The position numbers and the translations under genes were made by a program. This document shows, piece after piece, positions 25,167 through 34,156 of a DNA stretch of 64,000 bases (position 1 is its first letter; every line of letters starts with the position of its first letter). The DNA lies in the NCBI GenBank assembly GCA_017511605.1, contig JAFWJL010000002.1:1-64000 (forward strand), written 5' to 3'. The notes below the pieces were generated by a model, which had not been told where the DNA came from, did not search any database, and saw only the letters and a list, made by a program, of their open reading frames with translations. The DNA is from Bacilli bacterium. GTDB lineage: Bacteria > Bacillota_I > Bacilli_A > RF39 > UBA660.

Positions 25167-26595
25167 TATTTTTTCTCCTCTCTAATTCTTTACTAATTAA
25201 TTCTCTTGAAATATTTGGATTAGCCTGTCTATTACTTCTCTTCATAGTCTGTCCTACAAAGAAGTTAACTGCAGACATATTATTTTCTTCTACATATTGT
25301 CTAACCACTTCAAGATTCTCATCCATAATAGATTGAATTAGTTTCAATAAAGTATCTTCATCATTAATTTGACCCATTCCTTCAGCCTTAACTAATTCAA
25401 TTGGATCAGTCTTTTTATCTATTGCTTCATAAAGTAATTTCTTAGCAGCATCCATACTTAATTTATTTTCACTAACTAATTTTATTACATCACTTAGCAT
25501 CTTAGGAGTAATGAATAATTCATCAATTCCTATTTCTAATTTATTTAATGTACTTAAAATACTAGTAGTAACAAAGTTAACTGATAAAGCTAAATCTGTA
25601 TCATAACTTAATACTTCTTCAAAATAATCTGATATACTTCTAGTTTTTGATAAAACTCCAGCATCATACTCACTCATATTGTATTCTTGTACATATTTTA
25701 AATATCTATCACCTTTTAATTCAGGTAATTCTTCTTTTAATTCATCTAATAACTCTTTAGTAACAGGTGTACTTGGTATATTAGGTTCAATGAAATATTT
25801 GTAATCAACTGCGTCTACTTTTTCTCTCATTGAATAAGTTTTACCATCTTCAGCAATTCTTCTTGTTTCTTGAATTACTTTTCCACCACTTTCAAGTACT
25901 TCAGTTTGTCTTTTGATTTCATATTCAATAGCAGCACGTACATTATTAAATGCATTTATATTTTTCATTTCAACTTTAGTACCAAGTTCTGTATCAGTAT
26001 CTTTCATTAAAGATATATTAACATCACATCTCATTTGACCATAGTTACTTTTAGCTTCACTTACTCCTAAATATAAGAATACATCTCTTAAATCCTCTAA
26101 GTAAGCTACTGCCTCGTCTGCCGACTCAATACATGGATTAGTAACTATTTCAAGTAATGGTACACCACTACGGTTATAATCAATTAATGAATACTTTGGA
26201 TAATGTTCAAGACTTGCTGTATCTTCTTCTAGGTGAATATCATGTAGAGTAACTCTTTTTACTTTACCATTTACTAATACATCTAAATATCCATTAACAC
26301 CTACTGGTTTAGTATTTTGAGTAATTTGATAACCCTTAGGTAAATCTGCATAATAATAATTTTTTCTATCAAAAATTATTTCATCAGGTAAATCACAATG
26401 TAGTGCCATAGATGTTAATAAAGATTTTCTAACTGCTTCCTTATTAGCTATAGGAAGTATTCCAGGCAATCCTAAATCAACAGTAGCTACATTAATATTA
26501 TGAGCTTCAGTAAATTCATTAGGTGCAGGTGAAAAGTTCTTTGACTTAGTTTCTAATTCACAGTGAACTTCAAGTCCAATAACAACTTTATACAT
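25159..26595 (-). CDS. gatB: Asp-tRNA(Asn)/Glu-tRNA(Gln) amidotransferase subunit B
   Basis: This 478-residue protein has the GatB signature near the N-terminus (VVIGLEVHCELETKSK), a cradle domain with LHDIHLEEDTA and DYNRSGVPLLEIVT, and a C-terminal YqeY-like tail domain (about 410-478) that contacts the tRNA elbow. It carries out the kinase and transamidation step on misacylated tRNA. It overlaps both neighbours by eight bases. Confidence 0.97.
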   Translation of the reverse strand: MYKVVIGLEVHCELETKSKNFSPAPNEFTEAHNINVATVDLGLPGILPIANKEAVRKSLLTSMALHCDLPDEIIFDRKNYYYADLPKGYQITQNTKPVGVNGYLDVLVNGKVKRVTLHDIHLEEDTASLEHYPKYSLIDYNRSGVPLLEIVTNPCIESADEAVAYLEDLRDVFLYLGVSEAKSNYGQMRCDVNISLMKDTDTELGTKVEMKNINAFNNVRAAIEYEIKRQTEVLESGGKVIQETRRIAEDGKTYSMREKVDAVDYKYFIEPNIPSTPVTKELLDELKEELPELKGDRYLKYVQEYNMSEYDAGVLSKTRSISDYFEEVLSYDTDLALSVNFVTTSILSTLNKLEIGIDELFITPKMLSDVIKLVSENKLSMDAAKKLLYEAIDKKTDPIELVKAEGMGQINDEDTLLKLIQSIMDENLEVVRQYVEENNMSAVNFFVGQTMKRSNRQANPNISRELISKELERRKNNG

Positions 26596-28051
26596 CTATA
26601 TCACCTACCTTACTATAGATATCTTTTAACCCAGTTACTTTTTCTAAATAATTTGCCATATTTAAAACTATATCATCTTCTCTAACTCTTCCTGTAATAT
26701 TAACTCCTACTGGTAAATCATTAATCATAGCAAATGGTAATGTTATTGAAGGGAATCCTCCGAAGTTACCAATAGCTAAATGGTTTTCTAATATTAAATA
26801 TCTATCAGATAATTTTTCACTAGTTGAATCAAACTTACTAGCAGGTCCTCCACTACATGGAGCAATCATACCATCAAATTCTTTAAAGAATTCGTTCATT
26901 TTATCAACAATCATTCTTCTTACTCTTTGTGCATTTAAGAATAATTTTTCTTGATTTTCTCTTTGAAGAATATAACTACCTAATATAAATCTTCTTTTAA
27001 TTAATTCACTAAATCCTTTTGTTCTAGCATCAAACATAATCTCTTCAACACTATTTCCTTCTCCACGAGGTCCAAAAGGAATACCAGTAAGGTTTGAGTT
27101 ATTACTTGTAGCTTCAGCACAACTTATACACATATAAGTTGGATATATTGCTTCAAGTAATGCTTTATCCATAGAAACTTCTTCTATGATAAATCCTTCT
27201 TTCCTTAACTTATCTAATAATTCATGGAACTTAGTAATTGTCTCAATAAGTTCTTTATCATCACTATCTTTATAAGTATCTTTTCCACATATTTCTTTTA
27301 TATAGAATAATTTCTTACCCTTAATATCATTATCAATAGAATCTTCATAAACTTTTCCATCATTATTAAGAGTAGTCATGTCATTAATATCTTTTCCTTT
27401 TAATACATCAGTAACAATAGCCATATCTTTTACATTTCTAGTAAACATAGCTACATGATCTAAACTTGATGCAAAAGCAAATAATCCATATCTTGAAATT
27501 CTACCATATGTTGGTTTGAATCCCACAAGTCCACCATGACTAGCTGGTTTACGAACTGAGTCACCTGTATCAGATCCAATTGAGAAAGGAACAATTCCTA
27601 AAGCAACAGCACTTGCACTTCCTGCAGAACTTCCTCCAATCATTCTTTCCTTATCCCAAGGATTTCTAACTATTCCAGTATGACCTGTAGTTCCAGTTCC
27701 ACCCATAGCTAATTCATCAAGAACTGTTTTACCAACTAATACTGCTCCAGCACTTTTTAATTTTTTATATACTGTAGCGTCATATACTGGTACATAATCT
27801 TTTAATATATTACTTGATGCTGTAGTTAAAATTCCACTAGTTGAGAAGTTATCTTTTAATGCATATGGAATACCATTTAATTTAGAATCTCTATCTTTAT
27901 ATTTACATTTATCAACTATAGTTACAAAAGAATTATAATCATCTTGAAAGTAATGTGCCAACTTATTTGCTTTATCAAATAATTCTTCAGGTGTAGTTTC
28001 TTTTTTATCTAATTCTTCACGTAATTCAGTTATACTTTTTCCACGATACAT
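26588..28051 (-). CDS. gatA: Asp-tRNA(Asn)/Glu-tRNA(Gln) amidotransferase subunit A
   Basis: This amidase-signature protein of about 487 residues has the Ser-cisSer-Lys catalytic set: GIPYALKDNF (Lys), GGSSAGSASAVALG (cis-Ser region) and GSDTGDSVRKPA (Ser). It frees ammonia from glutamine and passes it to GatB. ATG 28051 is preferred because AAGGTGA lies just upstream; an in-frame GTG at 28060 overlaps the ribosome site. Confidence 0.97.
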   Translation of the reverse strand: MYRGKSITELREELDKKETTPEELFDKANKLAHYFQDDYNSFVTIVDKCKYKDRDSKLNGIPYALKDNFSTSGILTTASSNILKDYVPVYDATVYKKLKSAGAVLVGKTVLDELAMGGTGTTGHTGIVRNPWDKERMIGGSSAGSASAVALGIVPFSIGSDTGDSVRKPASHGGLVGFKPTYGRISRYGLFAFASSLDHVAMFTRNVKDMAIVTDVLKGKDINDMTTLNNDGKVYEDSIDNDIKGKKLFYIKEICGKDTYKDSDDKELIETITKFHELLDKLRKEGFIIEEVSMDKALLEAIYPTYMCISCAEATSNNSNLTGIPFGPRGEGNSVEEIMFDARTKGFSELIKRRFILGSYILQRENQEKLFLNAQRVRRMIVDKMNEFFKEFDGMIAPCSGGPASKFDSTSEKLSDRYLILENHLAIGNFGGFPSITLPFAMINDLPVGVNITGRVREDDIVLNMANYLEKVTGLKDIYSKVGDIDV

Positions 28052-28052
28052 T

Positions 28053-28352
28053 CTATTCACCTTCTCCCACTACTTTTGGTACTTTAACTTGATCATTAAC
28101 TTGATGATGAGAATTTTCTAATACTTCTGATACTGTTAAATAATCTCCTACTTCATCTTCTCTTAAACTAGCTTCTTCTAATTTAAAAGGAAAAGTCATA
28201 GGTTCAACACTACTAATGTTAGGAATATTACCTATTAAATCCATTTGTTTTAAGATAATATCAAACTCTTCTTGTAGCGTTTCATACTCTTCATCATTCA
28301 TATCAAACATTAATTTATTTGCATAATCTTTTAATTTTTCTTTAGCTATCAT
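28053..28352 (-). CDS. gatC: Asp-tRNA(Asn)/Glu-tRNA(Gln) amidotransferase subunit C
   Basis: This 99-residue protein has the GatC layout: N-terminal helices (KLKDYANKLMFDMNDEE, EEFDIILKQMDLI), then SVEPMTFPF, and the Leu-Arg-Glu-Asp block (LREDEVGDYLTVSEVL) before a short C-terminal strand. It stabilises GatA and GatB. It is the first gene of the operon, with AAAGGAGG before ATG 28352. Confidence 0.95.
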   Translation of the reverse strand: MIAKEKLKDYANKLMFDMNDEEYETLQEEFDIILKQMDLIGNIPNISSVEPMTFPFKLEEASLREDEVGDYLTVSEVLENSHHQVNDQVKVPKVVGEGE

Positions 28353-28369
28353 ATAAATCCTCCTTTATA

Positions 28370-28602
28370 TAAAACAAAAAACACTAGAAAACATCCCAAA
28401 GGGACGAAGACTAGTGTTTCCGCGGTACCACCCTAATTATTGCATTACTGCAATCTCTTTAGCATAAATAACGGTATGCCACCGACTTATTCTACTTTGT
28501 TCTTTAAGTACTCTGAAGTGTTATTCAGAAAATTTCTTTATTAGGTTCCACCTTACCCTAACTCTCTATAAAAGAAGATTTTTCTTACTTCTCTCCATCA
28601 GC
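28370..28602 (-). promoter_or_regulatory. T-box riboswitch, Asn specifier, controlling gatCAB-aspS
   Basis: On the minus strand, Stem I runs from about 28602. The specifier loop reads TGAAT-AAC-AC (AAC at 28520-28522, Asn), flanked by pairing GAAGT/ACTTC. The antiterminator T-box AGGGTGGTACCGCG is complete at 28421-28434. A terminator with AACACTAG/CTAGTGTT and GTCCC/GGGAT stems and a T-run follows. By family rules, uncharged tRNA-Asn would favour readthrough. This fits an operon that makes Asn-tRNA(Asn) by transamidation. Confidence 0.93.
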
Positions 28603-28615
28603 GATTTCATGTTAA

Positions 28616-28644
28616 ATTATATTATAAATTTATTTATTTGTCAA
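28616..28644 (-). promoter_or_regulatory. Promoter of the gatCAB-aspS T-box leader
   Basis: Perfect TTGACA (28639-28644), 17-base spacer and perfect TATAAT (28616-28621) on the minus strand, just upstream of Stem I. Confidence 0.88.
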
Positions 28645-28667
28645 TGTTTTAGAACCTTTTTGTCCAA

Positions 28668-30332
28668 TTAACAATATCCATTTCTTATAAGAACTAGTTT
28701 TTTATCAGGTGCTTGTACTAAATCAGCTCTTTTTAACTTTCCATTACATGTTCTATCAAGTTTCTTAAACACCACATATTTAGGACGACAATAATTAGGT
28801 AATTTAGTTTTAACGTATTGTTTAATCATTTCTTCACTTAATACATAACCATCTTTTAATTCAACATAAGCATATAATACATTTCCACTTATAGAATCAC
28901 TTCTACTTTCAACTACACAATCATAAACACCAGTATGAGTCTTAATAACATTTTCAACCTCTGATTTATTAACTAGACAATCATTTACTTTAACAGTATT
29001 ACCAAGTCTTCCATCACAATAAACATTTCCTCTTTCGTCTTTATAACCAGCATCCCCAGTATGCCAAATTATTCTGCCATCACAAACTGGTGGTCTATGA
29101 TACAAAATGTAATGTTCTTTATCATTATTTAGTTTATCTAAATATCCCATTAATAAACCAATTTTTCCTCCTGTAACAACAATCTCACCATTCTCTAGTC
29201 CAGAAACATTTTCAACCATAACATCACTATATAATGGTGTTATTTTTCTCTTATAATCTTCTTCATATAAAGGAAGAACTATTTCTGTCATTCCATAACC
29301 TTCTCTAGGAAAAACACCAAAACGCATCATACATCTTTGTTTTGTTTCATCATCCACTTTTTCTCCAGCACTTGATATAGTCTCTAAATTACTTTTCAAT
29401 GTACCAGGATTAGTATCTAAATAGTTTAATAATGGCACTAGTATTGCTCTAGGGGCACAAAGAGAATTAATATTTTCATCATCAATGCAATTAAGTACAT
29501 ACTTTGGATCAAATCTATCAAAATCATTCATATAAATAATTCCTTGATGCAAAAGTACAGCACACATATTCCATGTACCCATACCCCATCCACTATCAGC
29601 TATAGTATAATGTTTTTTACCATTTTTAACACCATACCAAAGTCCTGTAAAGAAATGAGCTAAACTAAATCCATAATTATGCATTACAAGTTTTGGTTCA
29701 CCTGTTGTTCCTGAAGTAGAAAATAAATAACCTAAATCATAGATATTTGTATCTTCACTTTCAAAAACATCACTTTCTTTTTCAAACTCAGAAAAATGAT
29801 CCCACTCTAATGAATAATCACTTTTTGGATAAGTACAAAGTTTAACTACTCCTTCACTACAAGATTTATTTAACTCATCTAATACAAAACTACTATTATC
29901 TTTACCATGAACAATCTCATAATCGTCAGCTATAACACATTTAGGATTACATCTATTAAAGACACTTTTATATTGCGTTTCTTTATTAGCATATTGAAGC
30001 GTTAAAGTTACTGCACCTAGTTTTTGTAATGCAAGTGATATAATATAAAACTCATAATTACTTCTAAGTACTAATGCAACAACATCACCTTTTTTTACTC
30101 CTTTCTTTCTTAAATAATTTGCTGCCTTATTAGATAATAAGCTTAAATCTTTATAAGAAAATTCTCTTCTTTTTCCATTCTTATCTACATGGCATAATGC
30201 TTGTTTGTTTCCATCTAAACTAGCTAAATAATCAACATATTTTGCAAGATTAAAATTATCATAATTATTCTTCAAATAATCAGCTAGTAAACTATCATTT
30301 TTGGAAACTTCCATAATTAGTTTTTCTTTCAT
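28668..30332 (-). CDS. AMP-forming acyl-CoA synthetase (ANL superfamily) under T-box control
   Basis: This 554-residue adenylating enzyme has the P-loop FSTSGTTGEPKLV, the REGYGMTEI adenine-binding motif (A5), WHTGDAGYKDERGNVYCDGR (A7/A8) and the C-terminal catalytic Lys region GKLKRADL. The layout resembles acetyl- and medium-chain acyl-CoA synthetases, and the substrate cannot be read directly. Its leader is an Ile-specifier T-box, which suggests a branched short-chain acid such as 2-methylbutyrate feeding isoleucine synthesis. That is inference. GGAGG precedes ATG 30332. Confidence 0.9.
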   Translation of the reverse strand: MKEKLIMEVSKNDSLLADYLKNNYDNFNLAKYVDYLASLDGNKQALCHVDKNGKRREFSYKDLSLLSNKAANYLRKKGVKKGDVVALVLRSNYEFYIISLALQKLGAVTLTLQYANKETQYKSVFNRCNPKCVIADDYEIVHGKDNSSFVLDELNKSCSEGVVKLCTYPKSDYSLEWDHFSEFEKESDVFESEDTNIYDLGYLFSTSGTTGEPKLVMHNYGFSLAHFFTGLWYGVKNGKKHYTIADSGWGMGTWNMCAVLLHQGIIYMNDFDRFDPKYVLNCIDDENINSLCAPRAILVPLLNYLDTNPGTLKSNLETISSAGEKVDDETKQRCMMRFGVFPREGYGMTEIVLPLYEEDYKRKITPLYSDVMVENVSGLENGEIVVTGGKIGLLMGYLDKLNNDKEHYILYHRPPVCDGRIIWHTGDAGYKDERGNVYCDGRLGNTVKVNDCLVNKSEVENVIKTHTGVYDCVVESRSDSISGNVLYAYVELKDGYVLSEEMIKQYVKTKLPNYCRPKYVVFKKLDRTCNGKLKRADLVQAPDKKLVLIRNGYC

Positions 30333-30365
30333 ATAAATACCTCCTTTTCAAGCAAAAGCCATAAT

Positions 30366-30636
30366 ATAAAAAGATGACTCCTCATAAATAGAAAAAGTCA
30401 TCTTCAAAAAAAAGACCTTTTCTATAAATAGAAAAAGTCTTGAATTACTTTCTTATACCACTATTTACAACAATCCATCAATTGCGTTCCCTATAACGTA
30501 GGAATTACGTTAATCCTTACTATTAGTTCAGGATTACAACAATAGAGTGATATTCATATTATTACTACTCATACAGGTTTTCCACTATCTCCTGCTCACT
30601 AAAATTTTCATATATAATACTACTGTCTCTATTATA
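30366..30636 (-). promoter_or_regulatory. T-box riboswitch, Ile specifier, with tandem terminators
   Basis: This fills the gap upstream of the acyl-CoA synthetase. On the minus strand there is a TATAAT (30631-30636). Stem I follows with lower pairing ATAGAG/CTCTAT and upper pairing TATTAT/ATAATA. Its specifier loop reads TGAAT-ATC-AC (ATC at 30549-30551, Ile), in the same frame as the Asn T-box at 28520. A degenerate T-box core with TGGT (30452-30465) fits the ACCA tRNA end. A terminator (30406-30441, eight T) and a second terminator-like hairpin (30366-30404) follow, both containing GACTTTTTCTATTTAT. Confidence 0.82.
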
Positions 30637-30684
30637 GTTTTTGCTTGTTGAAAAAATTCTAACACAAAACAATATCTTTGTCAA

Positions 30685-31578
30685 TTATCTAATATGTTTA
30701 GATATATTTTCTTCAGTAAGTAATCCTTCGCTTGCTAATTTATCTAACAAACTATCTAACTCACTATCTATTTGAGCATCTAACGCTTTTACTCTTTTAC
30801 TCTCATTCAATAACTTAAAATACTTTGCTACCAAGTCTTCTTCATGAGTTAAATCTTTAACACTATCTTTATCATAATTTAAAACTATTGATGACTTATA
30901 ATAAATTTCATCTACCCTAGTTTTTCCCAGTTTTTTAACACTTAATAATTTTTCACGAGCTTCCATCTCACTACTATTTTTTATAATATTTATAAAAGAT
31001 TCTGGTGTAAGAATAACAGCACTATGATTTCCATGTGTACTATCTACAAAGGCAGTTTTAGTAGCTGTACTAAAACCTAGTTTATCGCTAATAGTTTCCA
31101 TACTATCTTCTTCTGTAATTTCTATTTCAGGATCAATACCTAAATACTTGCATTCCAATAACTTAACAGCAATACTAATATCTTTACGAATTCTTTTATC
31201 AGCCAAAAACTGACCAAAAACTCTTCTTTTATTATTCAATAAATCTCCAATAGTAGAAACACCAAAAGTATGTAAATACCAATAAGATCTAACACAAGAA
31301 AGCAAACCTTTTTCATCACATAATGATTTATTAAAATATATATTATTTATACTTTTGTCTTCTTCTAATCTAGAAAAATCATACCAACATCTAGCTTCTT
31401 CTAATTCTTTTCTTCTTTGTACTTCTAGATTTTTCCATTTACTTAAATCAGCATCTATTAAATCTTGAATATTTCTAATATTGTTTCTTTTTAGTATTTC
31501 AAGCATCTCACTATCAAATAAATGTAATTTTTCCATAAGTTCAATAGTTAATCTGCTATTCATATTATTCTTTTCCAT
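30685..31578 (-). CDS. Hypothetical protein with a helix-hairpin-helix-like N-terminus
   Basis: This 297-residue soluble helical protein contains, near residues 20-60, ILKRNNIRNIQDLIDADLSK then LEVQRRKELEEAR. That resembles the helix-hairpin-helix pattern of RNA polymerase alpha C-terminal domains. A similar pattern (FGVSTIGDLLNNKRRVFG) follows at about 110-127. A DNA-binding or scaffold role is possible but unproven. AGGGGG precedes ATG 31578. It is the gene immediately upstream of the Ile T-box. Confidence 0.75.
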   Translation of the reverse strand: MEKNNMNSRLTIELMEKLHLFDSEMLEILKRNNIRNIQDLIDADLSKWKNLEVQRRKELEEARCWYDFSRLEEDKSINNIYFNKSLCDEKGLLSCVRSYWYLHTFGVSTIGDLLNNKRRVFGQFLADKRIRKDISIAVKLLECKYLGIDPEIEITEEDSMETISDKLGFSTATKTAFVDSTHGNHSAVILTPESFINIIKNSSEMEAREKLLSVKKLGKTRVDEIYYKSSIVLNYDKDSVKDLTHEEDLVAKYFKLLNESKRVKALDAQIDSELDSLLDKLASEGLLTEENISKHIR

Positions 31579-31669
31579 AGTAACCCCCTAAAAAGTAGCA
31601 ATATTATAACACAAAACCTATTTTTTTTCAAGTTAATCTCTAGTATAATAGTACTAGGATGTGAAAAAT

Positions 31670-32263
31670 ATGACAATAAATTTTGATTATAACTCACCAG
31701 TAATAATAAGTTACTTAATAGTTTCAATAATAGCTTGGTTATTAAACATTATTACTAATAAAAAATCTAATAAATTATTATTCACAAGTTATAGGTCTTC
31801 TCCATTTAATCCATTAACTTATATTAGATTATTTACTCATTCAATTGGTCACATAGATTTAAGTCATTTAATACATAATTTCTTATTTATATTATTAATA
31901 GGACCAATGATAGAAGAAAAATATGGAAGTATTAATTTATTAGTAATGTTATTAATAACTTCATTAGTAATAGGATTATTCAATACAATATTCTCTAATT
32001 ATAGTATTACAGGAGCTAGTGGTAATGTATATATGTTAATAGTGCTTTCTTCTTTCTCAAATATATCCGAAGGAAAGATACCTATTACTTTAGTATTAAT
32101 ATTAATATTCTATGTAATTAGTGAGTTTAAAGATAGATTAATTGAAGGTAATAAAAAGACCTATCATACAGGCCATTTACTAGGAGCACTTTGTGGAATA
32201 GCCTTTGGATTTTACTTTTTATATTTTAAAACTTTTCCATTTATACAAAGTATGATAAAATAA
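31670..32263 (+). CDS. Rhomboid family intramembrane serine protease
   Basis: This membrane protein of about 197 residues has six hydrophobic helices. Rhomboid markers are present: HLIHNFLFI (HxxxN in helix 2), ITGASGNVY (catalytic Ser in GASG, helix 4) and TGHLLGALCG (catalytic His, helix 6). It cleaves membrane-anchored substrates within the bilayer; the substrate is unknown. ATG 31670 is preferred to GTG 31661, since AGGATG lies upstream. It sits 20 bases before trpS. Confidence 0.92.
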   Translation: MTINFDYNSPVIISYLIVSIIAWLLNIITNKKSNKLLFTSYRSSPFNPLTYIRLFTHSIGHIDLSHLIHNFLFILLIGPMIEEKYGSINLLVMLLITSLVIGLFNTIFSNYSITGASGNVYMLIVLSSFSNISEGKIPITLVLILIFYVISEFKDRLIEGNKKTYHTGHLLGALCGIAFGFYFLYFKTFPFIQSMIK

Positions 32264-32283
32264 AAAAGAAGGAGTGATTATTT

Positions 32284-33288
32284 ATGAAAAAAGTTATTCT
32301 TACTGGTTTAAGACCTACAGGAAACTTACATTTAGGACATTATTTTGGAGCTGGTAAGACATGGCGTGATGTTCAAGATGATTACGACTTTTATCTAGAA
32401 ATAGCTGATGTTCAAGCTTTAACAGATAATTTCAATGATCCAGAAAAAGTAAGACGTAATGTTTATGAAATAACTAAAGATTTATTAGCTATTGGATTAG
32501 ATCCAAATAAAGTTAATTTCTTTATACAATCTAAAATTCCAGAAATAGCAGAATTAACAGTGTTCTATTCTAACCTAGTAACAGTATCTAGATTACAAAG
32601 AAATCCAACTGTTAAAACAGAAATAGCTCAAAAGAAAGAACTATTTGGTAATGATGGAGAATCTATTACTTATGGATTCTTAGGTTATCCAGTTTCTCAA
32701 GCTGCAGATATTACTGCTTTCCATGGTGAAGTAGTTCCTGTTGGAGAAGATCAATTACCTCTATTGGAACAATGCCGTGAAATAGTTAGAAAGTTTAATT
32801 CTATTTATGGTGAAACTCTAATAGAACCAGAACAATTACTTTCAACTACACCTCGTATTAAAGGTCTAGATGGTAATGATAAAATGGGTAAGAGTTTAGG
32901 AAATGCTATTTATGTTATTGATGATGATGAAACTATTTCTAAAAAAATTATGGGAGCTGTAACCGATCCAACTAAATTAAAGAAAGATGATCCAGCAAAC
33001 CCTGATGTATGTATGGTTTACTACTATCATAAATTAGTTAATAATGAAGAAAATTTAAATAAAATATGTTCTGAATGTAAAAAAGGTGAAAGAGGATGTG
33101 TTCAATGTAAGAAAGAACTTATTGAAAAAATGAATGAATTCTTAAAACCAATAAGAGAAAAAAGAAAATATTACGATGAACATCCTGAAGAAGTAGACAA
33201 AATCCTAAACGAAGGAACAGCTAAAGCTAAACTTAAGGCTGAAGAAACTATTAAGAATGTTAAAAAAGCTATGAGAATTGATTATTAA
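32284..33288 (+). CDS. trpS: Tryptophanyl-tRNA synthetase
   Basis: This 334-residue class I synthetase has the TGNLHLGHYFGA (HIGH-type) motif at about 12-23 and DKMGKSLGN (KMSKS-type) at about 200. It carries an unusual Cys-rich insert near 265-280 (ICSECKKGERGCVQCKKEL), which looks like a four-Cys metal or Fe-S binding loop known in a subset of TrpRS. There is no T-box leader. AAGAAGGAG precedes the ATG. Confidence 0.96.
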   Translation: MKKVILTGLRPTGNLHLGHYFGAGKTWRDVQDDYDFYLEIADVQALTDNFNDPEKVRRNVYEITKDLLAIGLDPNKVNFFIQSKIPEIAELTVFYSNLVTVSRLQRNPTVKTEIAQKKELFGNDGESITYGFLGYPVSQAADITAFHGEVVPVGEDQLPLLEQCREIVRKFNSIYGETLIEPEQLLSTTPRIKGLDGNDKMGKSLGNAIYVIDDDETISKKIMGAVTDPTKLKKDDPANPDVCMVYYYHKLVNNEENLNKICSECKKGERGCVQCKKELIEKMNEFLKPIREKRKYYDEHPEEVDKILNEGTAKAKLKAEETIKNVKKAMRIDY

Positions 33289-33304
33289 ATCTCATAGCTT
33301 TTCT
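33263..33304. terminator. Bidirectional terminator between trpS and the 33292 gene
   Basis: AAAAGCTATGAG/CTCATAGCTTTT hairpin. The trpS stop codon is in the loop, and A- and T-runs on both sides allow use in both directions. Confidence 0.82.
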
Positions 33305-33921
33305 TTAGCCATTTTCACCACTTCAAATAGCTTATCAATACATTTGTTACTATCAATTAATCTAACTAAGTCAATATACTTATTATGAATATTCTTAGTT
33401 TCACTAAATACTTCATAATATAAATAATTAATCTCATCGTATTTCTTATTATTATATAAATAATTTATTTCATCCAATAAATTATTTTTTTTATACTTTT
33501 CATTTCTAGTTAAAAAAAATTCATTATTATAAGAATCTAATAATTCGTAATTAAAAATATCTAAGTCCAATAAATCTGATTCCTCTATAACTACATCTTC
33601 TTCATCAATTAATAAATTACTTTTTTGGGTTAATAAGCCATCTTTAGAAAACTTTAACCCTACTACTCTATTCATATCAGTAACTAATAAAGCATAATCT
33701 ATTATTTCCTTTTTAGTATATGTCTTATTATGAATATCATTTAATAAATCATTATTTATTTTTATTTGATGATTATTAATCTCATTCATACCAATATCCG
33801 TAATTCTATATATAGGAATTTTTTCTATATAGGTAAATGTATCACTACAATTCCATTCATAAAAATTAATGTTTAAATTATACTTATTAAAGCATAACAC
33901 AATATCATATATATAATTCAT
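33292..33921 (-). CDS. Hypothetical protein resembling the DUF3603 family
   Basis: This 209-residue soluble protein is rich in Asn, Ile and Tyr. The first 110 residues (FYEWNCSDTFTYIEKIPIYRI, LLNDIHNKTYTKK, YALLVTDMNRVVGLKF) resemble, by eye, the layout of DUF3603 proteins of Bacilli: a strand, an acidic-helix segment, and a self-reference VTD strand. Function unknown. Its 3' end lies in the shared terminator with trpS. Confidence 0.6.
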   Translation of the reverse strand: MNYIYDIVLCFNKYNLNINFYEWNCSDTFTYIEKIPIYRITDIGMNEINNHQIKINNDLLNDIHNKTYTKKEIIDYALLVTDMNRVVGLKFSKDGLLTQKSNLLIDEEDVVIEESDLLDLDIFNYELLDSYNNEFFLTRNEKYKKNNLLDEINYLYNNKKYDEINYLYYEVFSETKNIHNKYIDLVRLIDSNKCIDKLFEVVKMAKEKL

Positions 33922-33922
33922 A

Positions 33923-34111
33923 TTACCTCCATAATAATCTTAATAACACCCCAAAACCAATAAAAAAAGCCAAACACTCTATATTAGTAAATATAAACTC
34001 TAAATATTCAAATATAGTATATCCAAAAGAAAATAAATTTATGTATAACAACATAAATACCATTCCCGTAATCATTAATATAAAACTAATAATATATAAT
34101 ACTATTCTCAT
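33923..34111 (-). CDS. Small two-helix membrane protein
   Basis: This 62-residue protein has hydrophobic helices at about 3-27 and 40-60. It abuts the 33292 gene (1-base gap). It may be real because the spacing is operon-like, but it has no family. Confidence 0.5.
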   Translation of the reverse strand: MRIVLYIISFILMITGMVFMLLYINLFSFGYTIFEYLEFIFTNIECLAFFIGFGVLLRLLWR

Positions 34112-34134
34112 ATTAATTATTATGAATTTAAAAT

Positions 34135-34156
34135 AAAAAAAGAACTACTGTTCTTT
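34135..34156 (-). terminator. Terminator overlapping the end of rmuC
   Basis: AAAGAAC/GTTCTTT hairpin followed by a T-run. The rmuC TAG stop (34145-34147) is at the loop. Confidence 0.82.

Noticed and set aside
30333..30684. Possible small ORF or CRISPR-like repeat because of the repeated GACTTTTTCTATTTAT segment
   Set aside because: The repeats are parts of two terminator hairpins in a T-box leader; there is no spacer-repeat periodicity.
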